Assembly (NCBI GenBank): GCA_021325235.1
Contig: JAJPHN010000014.1
Location: 83,076-147,075, forward strand
Direction of reading: 5' to 3'
Source: Terriglobia bacterium
GTDB taxonomy: Bacteria > Acidobacteriota > Terriglobia > Bryobacterales > Bryobacteraceae
DNA length: 64,000 bases
Numbering within the stretch: the stretch's first letter is position 1; every line of letters starts with the position of its first letter. The translations under genes and the position numbers were made by a program. The notes below the pieces were generated by a model. The model had not been told where the DNA came from, ran no database searches, and worked only from the letters and a program-made list of their open reading frames with translations. Positions 54,718-63,859 of the stretch are shown here, piece by piece.

Positions 54718-55874
54718 CTGTCTCCATCATCGCGCGCGCTGTTCAGAATTTGTTCAAGGATGGGCGGTATCTCAAAAACTGCGCGGTTTTCGAGTTTTCG
54801 GATGCGCTCCCGCATTTTGTCGAGTTTGCCGCTTGCGAGCAGTTCGCGTACTGCCGGCTCGATGCCGCGGAAGCTTTTGAGCACAATTCCAACGCCCTGC
54901 TCCGCGATCCACTCGGCGTTGTAGCGCTCCTGCGGAAGTGTCCAGGCGTTGCGCTCCACAATTACGGGCAGCCCCATATGAAGCGCTTCTGAGATACTTC
55001 CCGGCCCGGGCTTGCCGATGAAAAAATCCGCCATCTGCATGTAACGCGGGATCTCTTTCGTGAACCCCTCGACCAGCAGGCGATTGCGAGTTTTGAGGTG
55101 CTCCAGACGCGCTCGCAGCTGCGCATTCCGGCCGCAAATCAGCATGAGCTGTAAATCCGCGCTGCTGTTGCCCAGCCGTTCGGCGATCGAGTATATCGCA
55201 TTCGAGCCTTCCCCCCCGAAAAGCACCAGGGCTGTCGGCTTCTGTGGATCGAGCCCTGCCTTTACTCGCTCGGCGGCGCGATCGAAAGCCGGAACTTCGT
55301 AGAACTGCGGACGCAGAATCATCCCGCTCGTGCGAAAAACCTGCTCATTGGGAAATCCCAGCTGCCGGGCTTGCTCGACAGCGCGAGCGGTTCCGCAGAT
55401 CAGATACTGCGATTGCCGCTCCATCCAGAAGTGCGGCGGATAATCGGCCAGATCCGTCAATATCGTCACAAACGGTACGCCGGGCAACGCGCTCTGCAGG
55501 CTTTGAAACATGGCGCGATTGAAGTTCGGCACCAGCGAAACCACCATGTCCGGACGCCGCTCGCGCCAGAACTCGCGCAGCAGTTTGACCTGCGCCGGAT
55601 GATAGATCCGGATCACGCCATGCATGCAGGGCAGCAGATACGTCGAGCCGAGCGTCCAGCCTCTTGCGAGCGCGAGATTGTAAATGTCCTGTAGCCGGAT
55701 GCCGGTCAGTTTACGGAAAATGTCGAGCGAATCGAGCACCTCCTGCAGATTGACGAGCCGAACATTCCAGTCGTAATCGAGATTCTGAATCACCGATTGA
55801 AGAGCAATTGCCGCGCTGCGATGCCCTCCGCCCGCGTCGAAATAGATGAAGTCCAGCGATTTTGACTTGTGCAA
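54714..55874 (-). CDS. Glycosyltransferase related to MGDG synthase / MurG (GT28)
   Basis: A 386-residue GT-B protein. The N-terminal GGGHRSAAIALQSV and VRLVNLQEVLDSLDIFRK match the MGDG-synthase N-terminal domain. The C-terminal nucleotide-sugar site is LVLFGGEGSNA, FVGF-type FTKEIPRYMQMADFFIGKPGPGSI, followed by EALHMGLPVIVE. The probable role is glycolipid synthesis from a UDP-sugar at the membrane surface. It is translationally coupled to the GMC dehydrogenase subunits downstream, which is not a usual partnership. Confidence 0.85.
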   Translation of the reverse strand: MHKSKSLDFIYFDAGGGHRSAAIALQSVIQNLDYDWNVRLVNLQEVLDSLDIFRKLTGIRLQDIYNLALARGWTLGSTYLLPCMHGVIRIYHPAQVKLLREFWRERRPDMVVSLVPNFNRAMFQSLQSALPGVPFVTILTDLADYPPHFWMERQSQYLICGTARAVEQARQLGFPNEQVFRTSGMILRPQFYEVPAFDRAAERVKAGLDPQKPTALVLFGGEGSNAIYSIAERLGNSSADLQLMLICGRNAQLRARLEHLKTRNRLLVEGFTKEIPRYMQMADFFIGKPGPGSISEALHMGLPVIVERNAWTLPQERYNAEWIAEQGVGIVLKSFRGIEPAVRELLASGKLDKMRERIRKLENRAVFEIPPILEQILNSARDDGDR

Positions 55875-56031
55875 TTCTTCATCCTACTGTCTCGACCCGC
55901 GTGCATTACATGCTGTTCATCGACATTTCTCGCTACCGTCACCGTTCCGTCACACCTGCTTTGTAAAACGGCAGCAGAGGGCTGAGAATGCCTTCGTTTT
56001 GCTTAGACTAATAATGTGAGGAGGGCTGGCC

Positions 56032-56568
56032 GTGACCGCTCACCAAACAATGCTCCGCTTCATTACCGCGCGCGATCACGGGCTGATGCGCAAGGTAAAC
56101 AAATGGCCCGCGCCTCGCTGGGTTCGTTTCTGGTCGATTGTTGCCACGCGCGCCGGTGATGGCTGGCTCTGGTATCTCACGGGATTGGCGATTCTGCTCT
56201 TCGGCGGCGATGGCCGCCTCACCGCCATCGCTTCGGCTGGTTCGGCTGCGCTCGTTGGCGTCGGTATTTTCAAGCTGCTGAAGAACATCTCGGGACGCCG
56301 CCGCCCGTGCGAAATTGAGCCGCATTGCTGGGCGACTCTGTTGCCGCCCGATCAGTTCTCATTTCCCTCGGGCCACACCATCACGGCTTTCGCGGTCTCG
56401 ATCTGTCTCGCCGAGTTCTATCCGGTGTTGCTCGCTCCGCTGCTGTTTTGTGCCCTGAGCATTGCCGCTTCGCGCATCTTGCTCGGAATGCATTTTTTGA
56501 GCGATGTCGTAGTCGGAGCGCTGCTCGGCACCGGCTTGGCGCTGATCAGCCACTCCGTCTTCGCATAG
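56032..56568 (+). CDS. PAP2-family membrane phosphatase
   Basis: A 178-residue membrane protein. It starts at GTG 56032, supported by AGGAGG 7-8 bases upstream. The three phosphatase motifs are KNISGRRRP, PSGHTIT and SRILLGMHFLSD. Five or so hydrophobic segments flank them. It could hydrolyse undecaprenyl or phosphatidate pyrophosphates or phosphates. It converges on the NIPSNAP gene with an 8-base gap. Confidence 0.92.
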   Translation: MTAHQTMLRFITARDHGLMRKVNKWPAPRWVRFWSIVATRAGDGWLWYLTGLAILLFGGDGRLTAIASAGSAALVGVGIFKLLKNISGRRRPCEIEPHCWATLLPPDQFSFPSGHTITAFAVSICLAEFYPVLLAPLLFCALSIAASRILLGMHFLSDVVVGALLGTGLALISHSVFA

Positions 56569-56576
56569 CCTAAACG

Positions 56577-57368
56577 TTAGATCTGCGAAAAGCTCGCCGG
56601 CTGCAGCACCAGATTCGAGATATTTGTCACGATCGATTCGTAGTTAAACTTCGCTGACGCGGTCAGTTTCTTCCACTCCGGATCCGCGCCAAACTTCTTC
56701 CACATCGCATCCATCTCTGACAGGTCCGGAAAGCTCAACATGTACGTCAGATTCGGCAGCCGCGAGCCGATCAGCGTGTCGCCATAAAATACCGACCAGA
56801 ATCCGGCGCGTTCGAAGACGCCGTATTCGCCGCTGTTGAACATCTCCACTTTCACCTGGTGATCGTGCACGCTCGGGCTCTCGTACGTGCGCAATTGAAA
56901 CACGCGTTTGCCGTGGTTCGCACTCACCGGGGGCAGCGTCAGCTTCGGATACCCTTCAAACGCCACCAGCAGCGAGCTCTCGAATCGTTCAAACGCGGGC
57001 TCTTTTGCCGGTGCTCTTAAAAAAACCTCCCCGGCGCGCAGATACTCCTCATCTTTCGACAAGCGCGCTTCCGACGTCGCCAGCGCTTCTGCCGAATTCG
57101 CTGGAATCAGGACATAGATCGTTGGAGTCTCCGGTCCCAGATACAGATCGAACACACCGATCGGATTCATGCCGAGGCGGTTCAGTCCCGGAACGAGCGC
57201 ATTTTCGAGATACGCGCTCATCAGTTTCTGCTGCGGCCCGCTGTTCAGGTGATAGCGTCGCAGTTCGTAGTACTGGCGCGCGCCGCTCTCGGCTGGCGCT
57301 GCGGTCGACAAAACAGCACCGGCGGAGGCGGCGAGCGACGATTGCAAAAATTGGCGGCGTTGCATCAT
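56577..57368 (-). CDS. NIPSNAP-family protein with signal-like leader
   Basis: A 263-residue protein with leader MMQRRQFLQSSLAASAGAVLSTAAP (Tat-like RRQFLQ). Two ferredoxin-like NIPSNAP repeats follow: YYELRRYHLNSGPQQKLMSAYLENALVPGLNRLG and VFQLRTYESPSVHDHQVKVEMF, ending with LSFPDLSEMDAMWKKFGADPEW. Members are common in Solibacteres. The function is unknown. It follows the M61 peptidase gene by 7 bases. Confidence 0.88.
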   Translation of the reverse strand: MMQRRQFLQSSLAASAGAVLSTAAPAESGARQYYELRRYHLNSGPQQKLMSAYLENALVPGLNRLGMNPIGVFDLYLGPETPTIYVLIPANSAEALATSEARLSKDEEYLRAGEVFLRAPAKEPAFERFESSLLVAFEGYPKLTLPPVSANHGKRVFQLRTYESPSVHDHQVKVEMFNSGEYGVFERAGFWSVFYGDTLIGSRLPNLTYMLSFPDLSEMDAMWKKFGADPEWKKLTASAKFNYESIVTNISNLVLQPASFSQI

Positions 57369-57375
57369 TCCTAGA

Positions 57376-59214
57376 CTATGGCATCGCCGGAATTTCAGAA
57401 AGCGGATGAATCGCTTTGGAGGAAAGCCAGGCCGCGCGAAATGCCTTCATTGCGGGCGTTACTTCTTTGTGCTCGCTTTCATAACTCACCAGCACAACCG
57501 TTGGATCGGCCACCAGCGTTGCGGTAATCGACTGCTCAAGCCCAGCACGTCGACGCACCTGGAGTGAAACCTGCTCGCCCGCCTTGTGTTTCGCCAGCCA
57601 TTCCCGGACCGCCGACTCGTTGGCCAGAGATTTGTTGTCCCAGCGCACGATACGATCGCCGTCATCGAGCCCCGCGTTGTAAAGGGTCGAGCCGCGCAAT
57701 GTCGGCCCATCGATCTTCGCGCCGTCGGAAGAATAATCAAGCTTCGCAGCCCCGAGCCACGGCATCTGCGGCTCTTTGGGGCGTAATTCCAGACCAGCCG
57801 CTGAAACCAGTGCCGCGTAATCTAGCGGCTCCAGTCCTTCAATGTGCCGCGCAAAAATATTCGCCGCAAAATCCGCGTCCGTGACCTCCGCCAGCGTGCT
57901 TTCGAGGTCTTTGAGCGTATACGGCTTGTCGATATCGGGATGCTCGCGCCACATCGCGCGCATCCAGTCGTCCAGACTCTTCCCTGGATAATGCTCGCGA
58001 ATTTCTAAGTCGATCCCGAAGGCAAGCGCCTGCCCATACGTGTAGTAAGAGATGAACGTGTTCGTGAAATTATTCGGATCGATCGACTTTGCTGCGTCCA
58101 CAAACGGCGCCAGCCGGCTCATGTCCACCGCGCTATGCACTTTGCGTCCGGGCGCAGTGAGCACTCGATTCACGGCCCAGCCCATCTGGCCCGCAAATTC
58201 GTCGAGCTTTGTGAAGCCGGCCCGCTCCAGCGCCAGCATGCCGTAATAATTCGTAAAACCTTCGGCAAACCACAGCTCGCCCGACATGTCCACGCGATCG
58301 AAATCAAATGGCTCGAGCGAGCGGGGCCGTATGCGCCGCACATTCCAGGAATGAAAGAATTCATGCGAGACCGTTTCAATCAGCGAGCTCCAGGAGGTCT
58401 TGAGATCTCCCTTGCTGCTGATCACCGTTGAATCGCGGTGCTCCATGCCATCTCCGCTGGCGTACGGCAGATAGTCCACCAGAAACGTGTATGTCCCCGT
58501 ATCGTACTTCGGAAAGCGACCGAAGACGCCGGCCTCTTCGAGCACCACGCGCTTGCACATTTCGGCGTACGCCTGGGCCTCCGCATCCGTGCCCTGATGA
58601 TGCAGCGCCAGCCGGAACGTCTGCCCGTCGATCTGCCATTCCGGCTGCGCGTGCGCGCTCAGCTCGACGGGGCCATCCATCAGTTGCTCGAGATTCGGTG
58701 CCGACCAGGAGCCATCCGGCTCAGGCTTGAGTTCCGTTGCCGCTCGCCAGTTCGAACCCGCCGGAATCTCGAAACGCACCGAAACCGGCGCCTGTTCATA
58801 GCCGCGCGCCCAGACCAGCGTCGCCGGCATGTTCAGATGCGCATGTGTCAAGTCGATAGCAGCGTAGGTGCCGTCCACCCGGTCGCCATACAGCGTATAT
58901 TCAAAGACCACCGTTCCGTGATGACCGGCCACATCCCAGCCGTAGGGGTCGGGGCGTGTCGCTTCGAGCGCATGTCCGCTACCGTCGGAAACGCGCACGT
59001 TGTACACATTCTTCGCGAACTCGTGCAGGGCATAACGCCCCGGCGACGACCGGCTCATCCGCACTTCCAGCTTCCCGGCCGGTACGTTTTCAAACGTAGC
59101 GCGAACTTCGGCTTCGTGATGAGCCGCGTTCGGAAAGCGCACGTCGTAATGAACAGTTTGCTGCGCAAACAGAGGCGTCGCGGCAATCAGGAACAGCCAT
59201 CCGGCGGCCCTCAC
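57376..59214 (-). CDS. Secreted M61-family (glycyl aminopeptidase-type) metallopeptidase with PDZ domain
   Basis: A 612-residue periplasmic peptidase with signal peptide MRAAGWLFLIAATPLFAQ. The zinc motif is HEFFH (H284, E285, H288) in SHEFFHSWNVRRIRP, and E318 in ELWFAEGFTNYYG is the third ligand. A PDZ domain lies at about 490-580, with the carboxylate loop in LYNAGLDDGDRI. It probably trims or senses exported peptides. It overlaps the upstream gene by four bases and precedes NIPSNAP. Confidence 0.95.
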   Translation of the reverse strand: MRAAGWLFLIAATPLFAQQTVHYDVRFPNAAHHEAEVRATFENVPAGKLEVRMSRSSPGRYALHEFAKNVYNVRVSDGSGHALEATRPDPYGWDVAGHHGTVVFEYTLYGDRVDGTYAAIDLTHAHLNMPATLVWARGYEQAPVSVRFEIPAGSNWRAATELKPEPDGSWSAPNLEQLMDGPVELSAHAQPEWQIDGQTFRLALHHQGTDAEAQAYAEMCKRVVLEEAGVFGRFPKYDTGTYTFLVDYLPYASGDGMEHRDSTVISSKGDLKTSWSSLIETVSHEFFHSWNVRRIRPRSLEPFDFDRVDMSGELWFAEGFTNYYGMLALERAGFTKLDEFAGQMGWAVNRVLTAPGRKVHSAVDMSRLAPFVDAAKSIDPNNFTNTFISYYTYGQALAFGIDLEIREHYPGKSLDDWMRAMWREHPDIDKPYTLKDLESTLAEVTDADFAANIFARHIEGLEPLDYAALVSAAGLELRPKEPQMPWLGAAKLDYSSDGAKIDGPTLRGSTLYNAGLDDGDRIVRWDNKSLANESAVREWLAKHKAGEQVSLQVRRRAGLEQSITATLVADPTVVLVSYESEHKEVTPAMKAFRAAWLSSKAIHPLSEIPAMP

Positions 59215-59963
59215 AATTCGAGTTTTCCTTGATAAAGCATGTCTTTTATTCGGAATTTCTTGGCGATCGAAAGCGAGCCAAAGCGCGTTTCGAGGAAGAG
59301 CTCTTTGTCTTTCGCCGTGATCGCATCACTGCGTTTGAAGAAAAGGTGCAGCGCACCGGTCGCCGTGTCGAGCTTGGCGTCGTCCGGTGTCAACGCCGTT
59401 TTACCTGGTACATACAACCTCGAATAGCGCATCACGTTTTCGAGCATCTGCTCGGGGTTGCGCGCGTCCGGCGTTCCGCCGCTACGAGTAACCATTTGCG
59501 GACTGTCGTAGCGGCCTGCCGGGACCAAGCCGACCAGTGTCACCACGTAGTGTGTCTCGTACTCTTGTGGCGTAAGTCCCGTTGCCGAATGCTCGCGAGC
59601 GAGCGCCTGCCGAACCGGCAATGCGCTATCCCAGCGCACGATTACATTGAGTACAGGGGGCTCATCGTGCCGCGCGCGCCCTACTCCGCCATCCCAGCGC
59701 CCGTCGCTCGCTGCTGTGTGCGGATTCGGCATCCCTCCCTGAGGAATACTGTCGATCGGAACCGGCGGGGGCGGTCCCTCATCGGCCAGAGCGAATGTCG
59801 CGGGTGCCGCTTGCGCCCAGGGCGAATCATTCAGGATTCGTTCGACATCCTGCTCGCTCCAGCGCCTTGCATCCTCCTTCCAGGGCTGGGTGGCGTATAA
59901 CCCCAACGCGCAGAGGGCTAATACCCCAGATACTCTCAGCGGCAAACTTCGCATTTTGTGCAC
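59211..59963 (-). CDS. Conserved hypothetical exported protein
   Basis: A 250-residue protein with a signal peptide (LPLRVSGVLALCALGLYATQ) and the segments WSEQDVERILNDSPWAQ and LHLFFKRSDAITAKDKELFLETRFG, then KFRIKDMLYQGKLEL at the end. I have an impression of these blocks in uncharacterised acidobacterial secreted proteins, but cannot assign a family. It is the first gene of the M61-NIPSNAP unit, coupled by a four-base overlap. Confidence 0.8.
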   Translation of the reverse strand: MHKMRSLPLRVSGVLALCALGLYATQPWKEDARRWSEQDVERILNDSPWAQAAPATFALADEGPPPPVPIDSIPQGGMPNPHTAASDGRWDGGVGRARHDEPPVLNVIVRWDSALPVRQALAREHSATGLTPQEYETHYVVTLVGLVPAGRYDSPQMVTRSGGTPDARNPEQMLENVMRYSRLYVPGKTALTPDDAKLDTATGALHLFFKRSDAITAKDKELFLETRFGSLSIAKKFRIKDMLYQGKLEL

Positions 59964-60114
59964 GGTTAGGGGACGGTTTGGCAGAATCCGGCGTTGCTCC
60001 CCTGGAAATCTACCCGAACCTCATTACGTTTGAGCAACATCTGACCTGTTTGGATCGTCATTCGATTATAGGCGCTTGGCTACTGGCGCTTTTGCGAGTC
60101 ACAACGTAAGCTGA

Positions 60115-61506
60115 ATGACCAAATCTCCTACAATCCGCTTCCTTCTTGGATTGCTGGTGACGCTCGCAGCTGTAACGGGCCTCTCCTCCTACTCGTTGTA
60201 CCGGCTCCATGGCCTGCGCAAGCTCGAACTGAACATTATCGACCTCAATCGCCACGATTCCCTTCAGCTCCTGCGCGTTCAGAACGATCTAAACGCGTTG
60301 GGTCTGAAGCTGCGCGACATGTCGACCGATCTGGACCGGCCGCAGTTGCCGCGTTATCGGCGCGATTTCAATCTTCTCCGGCAGGATCTGGACCGGGCGC
60401 TACAGTATGAGCGCCGGCTGATGCCCTATATGAGCCAGCCCTCGGAGCGAGGTGCGCTGGCAGCGACACTCAACAAATTCTGGGCCAGCGTCGATCAGGT
60501 CTTTGCCGCGGCCCAGGCCGGACATCGCGCCCAGGCCCGCCAGTTCGCCGCCGGCACTCTGCTCACTCAGCAGGCCGAACTGGCCGCCGAAGTTTCCGCG
60601 CTGCTTGAGCGAAATAACGTCGCTGAAGAGGAAGCCGACAAACGCATCTCCGATATCTATGAAGGAGCCGAGCGCGATATTTATCTCTTCGTCTGCGTGA
60701 CCATCGTCGCCATCGCCATTACCAGTCTCTATCTCATCTACTGGAATCGAAAATTTTTCTGGCAAATCGAGTCGCTTTCGAGCCAGCGCCGGGTGCTCGC
60801 CGCGCGTCTCATCAGTGTGCAGGAGGAAGTGCTGCGCTCGGTCTCGCGCGAGCTGCATGACGAGTTTGGTCAGATTCTCACTGCCGTGGGGGCTATGCTC
60901 GCCCGCGCCGAACGCAAAGGTGTTCCGGCCGATTCGCCGCTTCGCACTGAGCTCAGCGAAGTGCGTGAGATCACCCAGCAAACGCTCGAAAAGATTCGCA
61001 GCCTTTCGCAGATGTTGCATCCGGCGGTCATTGACGACTATGGTCTGGCCAAAGCGATTGAATGGTACGCCGAGGTCTTCGAGCGCCAGACCGGTATTCG
61101 CACCACCGCCGCCATTAGCGGCACGCCCGTCCGCATCACGGGACAGCCCGCTATTCACTGTTTTCGCATTGTGCAGGAGGCCTTAAACAATGCGGCCAAG
61201 CACTCCGGCACCAAAGAAGCACAAGTGAGCATCGTCTTCGGCGACAGCGACCTGCGCGTCAGCGTCAAAGACTTCGGCCGCGGCGTCGCATCGAGCAAAA
61301 AGACGGGCAAGGGCCTCGGCCTGATTGCCATGCACGAGCGCGCCGAGCTCATCGGCGGGAAATTGGAATTCGTCTCGTCTCCGGAAGCCGGTACCACCGT
61401 GAGGGTCCTGATACCAATCCGCCCCGAGCAGCTCGCCACCGCGGAAATAGAAGACGAGAGCTCCCACGAAACTACCGAAGAGGTTTTACTACGAAATCAT
61501 GAGTGA
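60115..61506 (+). CDS. Sensor histidine kinase (NarL/DesK type)
   Basis: A 463-residue kinase. Membrane helices are near residues 9-28 and 187-208, framing a roughly 150-residue periplasmic helical sensor (RVQNDLNALGLKLRDMSTDLDR ... LLTQQAELAAEV). The HisKA_3 domain has phospho-acceptor H248 in SRELHDEFGQILTAVG. A HATPase core follows with EALNNAAKHSG (N box), KDFGRGV, and GLGLIAMHERAELIGGKL. Its last bases overlap the response-regulator start by 8, so the pair is certain. The ligand is unknown; the helical sensor resembles membrane-stress or chemoreceptor-like sensors. Confidence 0.93.
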   Translation: MTKSPTIRFLLGLLVTLAAVTGLSSYSLYRLHGLRKLELNIIDLNRHDSLQLLRVQNDLNALGLKLRDMSTDLDRPQLPRYRRDFNLLRQDLDRALQYERRLMPYMSQPSERGALAATLNKFWASVDQVFAAAQAGHRAQARQFAAGTLLTQQAELAAEVSALLERNNVAEEEADKRISDIYEGAERDIYLFVCVTIVAIAITSLYLIYWNRKFFWQIESLSSQRRVLAARLISVQEEVLRSVSRELHDEFGQILTAVGAMLARAERKGVPADSPLRTELSEVREITQQTLEKIRSLSQMLHPAVIDDYGLAKAIEWYAEVFERQTGIRTTAAISGTPVRITGQPAIHCFRIVQEALNNAAKHSGTKEAQVSIVFGDSDLRVSVKDFGRGVASSKKTGKGLGLIAMHERAELIGGKLEFVSSPEAGTTVRVLIPIRPEQLATAEIEDESSHETTEEVLLRNHE

Positions 61507-62128
61507 AGAAATAACAGTACTTTTAGCCGACGATCACAGCCTGGTGCGCCGCGGGTTCCGCCGCATCCTGGAAGATGACGAACACATGCAGGTGGTCGGC
61601 GAAGCCAGCAATGGCGTAGAAGCGATTCGCATGGCGCACGAGCTCAAGCCCAAAGTGGTTGTGATGGACTTGTCCATGCCCGAACTCGATGGTGTGCAGG
61701 CAACCAAGGAAATCGTCAAGCACCTGCCCGAGACCAACGTGCTCGTGCTCAGCATGCATTCCGACGATAACTATGTGCGTAACGCGATCGATGCGGGCGC
61801 GAAGGGCTATCTGCTCAAGAACGCGATCGATATCGATCTGGTGGGCGCGATTCGCTCCGTGGCGGACGGCAAGCGCTTCCTGAGCGAAGGACTGAAGTAT
61901 GTCGCGCACCAGCAGGACGACGAACTGCAGCGGCTTACCGCGCGCGAGAAGCAAGTGTTGCAGCTGATCGCCCAGGGCAAGTCGAATAAGGACATTGCCA
62001 AGCTGCTTGATCTGAGTGTGAACACGGTCTCCGTCCACCGTGCCAACCTGATGGAGAAGATGAATATCCATCGCACCGCCGAACTGGTCCTATTCGCCAT
62101 TCGCAAAGGCCTAGTGCAGCCGCAATAG
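61499..62128 (+). CDS. NarL/LuxR-family response regulator
   Basis: A 209-residue regulator with a receiver domain (D11/D12 acid pocket, phospho-acceptor D57 in KVVVMDLSMPELDG, K106-region lysine in GYLLKNAI) and a C-terminal LuxR helix-turn-helix (LTAREKQVLQLIAQGKSNKDIAKLLDLSVNTVSVHRANLMEKM begins near 145). It partners the preceding kinase, overlapping it by 8 bases. The targets are unknown, but the adjacent PEP-CTERM gene is a candidate. Confidence 0.94.
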   Translation: MSEEITVLLADDHSLVRRGFRRILEDDEHMQVVGEASNGVEAIRMAHELKPKVVVMDLSMPELDGVQATKEIVKHLPETNVLVLSMHSDDNYVRNAIDAGAKGYLLKNAIDIDLVGAIRSVADGKRFLSEGLKYVAHQQDDELQRLTAREKQVLQLIAQGKSNKDIAKLLDLSVNTVSVHRANLMEKMNIHRTAELVLFAIRKGLVQPQ

Positions 62129-62222
62129 GTCCCGCCGCCCGCTGCGAGGGCAAACTTCGCTCTTGTAATCTCCTCAGTTCCGCAGTAAGCTGTTCGCGGC
62201 TTCGTCGACAAAGGAGACGACC

Positions 62223-62981
62223 GTGCGAATAGCTTCATTCATTTCGCTTGTTACGCTGACAGCTGCGTCATCGCTGCAGGCCGGGTCTATTGCGTATACG
62301 TCGTGCACGTGGGCCTCAACGACGCAAACTGTGTCACAAACCGGACAGCAGGCCGGCAACAATCCGCCCATGGCGAGTTGCAACATTCCGGTTTCCACCT
62401 CGCAGGGCGTGGTCGGAGCAGTATCCGGAGACTACGCTCTCACCGCAAACCAATTCGTCGGCAGCGGTACAACTCAGTACCTGATCGCCGGAGATGTGCG
62501 TGTCAGCAGCGCGTTCAATGCTCCCGTGCCGAACTACAAATGGAGCGCGATTGCTTACACGGCCAATACGCAATATCTGAAAACATCCGGGCCGATGCGG
62601 ACCGGCTTCGTGCAATTTGACATTACATCAATAACCAACACCAACCCGCAGAACGTCGTGATCAGCGACGGGGTTCATACCTACACTTACAACCGCCTGG
62701 TCGGAACCACCACGCTGCCGTTTGATCTGGGCACGCTGTTTCACGTCTCGCTCGGCACAATCGCGAGCATCAGCGGCACCGGCTTTGTCCCGTCGGATGT
62801 CGACTTGGCGGATGCTCAGATCACATTCTCGCTGCTCGAAGCGAACGGCACGACCGCCGTTCCGCTTTCTCTCGCGTCGGTACCCGAACCCGCTGCCTGG
62901 CAGTTGCTTTCAATCGGTTTTTGCTGTTTCGTGGCGCTTCGGTCGAGGCGCAGCCGCTCACTTTCAAAACCGCGCGGTTAG
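62223..62981 (+). CDS. PEP-CTERM sorting-domain protein
   Basis: A 252-residue exported protein starting at GTG 62223 with AAAGGAG eight bases upstream. The signal peptide is MRIASFISLVTLTAASSLQAG. The C-terminus has SVPEPAAWQLLS, a short hydrophobic helix, and RSRRSRSLSK, matching the exosortase sorting signal. The body is rich in T, S, N and G (YTYNRLVGTTTLPFDLG) without enzyme motifs. It follows a two-component system by 94 bases. Its end overlaps the convergent DMT gene by 18 bases. Confidence 0.85.
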   Translation: MRIASFISLVTLTAASSLQAGSIAYTSCTWASTTQTVSQTGQQAGNNPPMASCNIPVSTSQGVVGAVSGDYALTANQFVGSGTTQYLIAGDVRVSSAFNAPVPNYKWSAIAYTANTQYLKTSGPMRTGFVQFDITSITNTNPQNVVISDGVHTYTYNRLVGTTTLPFDLGTLFHVSLGTIASISGTGFVPSDVDLADAQITFSLLEANGTTAVPLSLASVPEPAAWQLLSIGFCCFVALRSRRSRSLSKPRG

Positions 62982-63407
62982 CCACAGCCCCGCAATCATC
63001 AGCAGCCCGCCAAGCATCCTTGGCAGCGTGGCGGGATGTATCTTGAAACCCATCCAGCCGAAATTGTCCAAGACCAGCGACGTTATCACCGCCGCCGTTA
63101 CGCTGATTCCTGTGAAGACGCCTGAGCCCAGCCGCTGTGCAAAGGCTGCGCCCGCAAGCGTGGTGCCGATACTCAAAAGGCCGCCAAGCCACGCCCACCA
63201 GGGCACCGAAGCGAATTTCACTGCGGATGGCAAACCGTGACCAGAGATCACGCGCAGCAATAGAATCCCGATGAGGCCGCTCAAATACACCACGGCTGTG
63301 GCAGTGAGTACTTGTCCGAGCGCTTTATTGAGCTCCGCATTTGCCGCCGCCTGACCGGGATTGGCCGCACCCGCCGCGGCAGAAAGAACGTATATGATCC
63401 AGTTCAC
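62964..63407 (-). CDS. Small DMT-family membrane transporter (YdcZ/DUF606 type)
   Basis: About 147 residues from GTG 63407 (the longer frame adds residues that break the first helix). Hydrophobic segments are NWIIYVLSAAAGAANPGQAA, GQVLTATAVVYLSGLIGILL, WWAWLGGLLSIGTTLAGAAF, and two near the C-terminus. The first-loop pattern NAELNKALG matches half-size DMT carriers of the DUF606 family. The substrate is unknown. Dyad repeats lie just upstream. Confidence 0.8.
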   Translation of the reverse strand: MNWIIYVLSAAAGAANPGQAAANAELNKALGQVLTATAVVYLSGLIGILLLRVISGHGLPSAVKFASVPWWAWLGGLLSIGTTLAGAAFAQRLGSGVFTGISVTAAVITSLVLDNFGWMGFKIHPATLPRMLGGLLMIAGLWLTARF

Positions 63408-63441
63408 GCGTATATGACGCGCCCGACGTTCCAGGAACGTC
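63407..63441. promoter_or_regulatory. Two inverted repeats before the DMT transporter gene
   Basis: Next to the GTG start is the dyad CGCGT-ATATG-ACGCG (63407-63421). Four bases further is a perfect 17-base dyad, GACGTTC-CAG-GAACGTC (63425-63441). They could be operators for the DMT gene, or the second could act as a terminator for rpmE, whose stop is 50 bases upstream on the same strand. No T-run follows it. Confidence 0.4.
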
Positions 63442-63491
63442 CAGCAAAACACTCAGTGCAACGTCAATTTGAACCGGATACTACGTCCGAA

Positions 63492-63755
63492 CTAATGAAC
63501 GCGCTTGGCGGCTTTGGCGTCGGCCGCTGCTTTTTTCTGAGCCTGCAGCTCTTTGGCTTTAGCGAATTTCTTCTGGAAGCGGTCCACGCGCCCTTCCGTA
63601 TCGACCAGCTTCTGGCGGCCGGTGAAGAACGGGTGGCAACTGCTGCAGATTTCGACGCGGATGTCGCCCTTATGCGTCGAGCGGGTCGGAAAATGTGAAC
63701 CGCACGCGCAAATCACGTTGACTTCCTCGTACGAGGGATGAATGCCTGCTTTCAT
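63492..63755 (-). CDS. rpmE: 50S ribosomal protein L31
   Basis: An 87-residue zinc-type L31. [20 protein letters not shown] opens the protein, and the CxCG ... [10 protein letters not shown] cysteines (C16/C18, C37, C40) are the zinc-binding C+ form. [19 protein letters not shown] completes the conserved core, followed by a lysine/alanine-rich tail about 15 residues longer than usual. A rho-independent terminator of whatever lies upstream precedes it. Confidence 0.96.
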   Translation of the reverse strand: MKAGIHPSYEEVNVICACGSHFPTRSTHKGDIRVEICSSCHPFFTGRQKLVDTEGRVDRFQKKFAKAKELQAQKKAAADAKAAKRVH

Positions 63756-63806
63756 GTTGAGTCGGAAAACCTTTCGGAGGGCTACATCGCCAGTTTAACA
63801 TGCAAA

Positions 63807-63843
63807 ACCCCGCCCGATGCGCCTCAGCGCTTGCGAGCGGGGT
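63807..63843 (-). terminator. Rho-independent terminator upstream of rpmE, minus strand
   Basis: Outer stem ACCCCGC/GCGGGGT (63843-63837 with 63813-63807 on the minus strand), with a further possible inner stem GCGC/GCGC at 63830-63827 and 63822-63819. On the minus strand the stem is followed by TTTTG. It would stop transcripts entering from a gene beyond the right window edge. Confidence 0.65.
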
Positions 63844-63859
63844 CTTTACTCTAGCTACG

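Noticed and set aside
63312..63698. A 128-residue plus-strand frame over rpmE
   Set aside because: Antisense to ribosomal protein L31 and the DMT transporter start.
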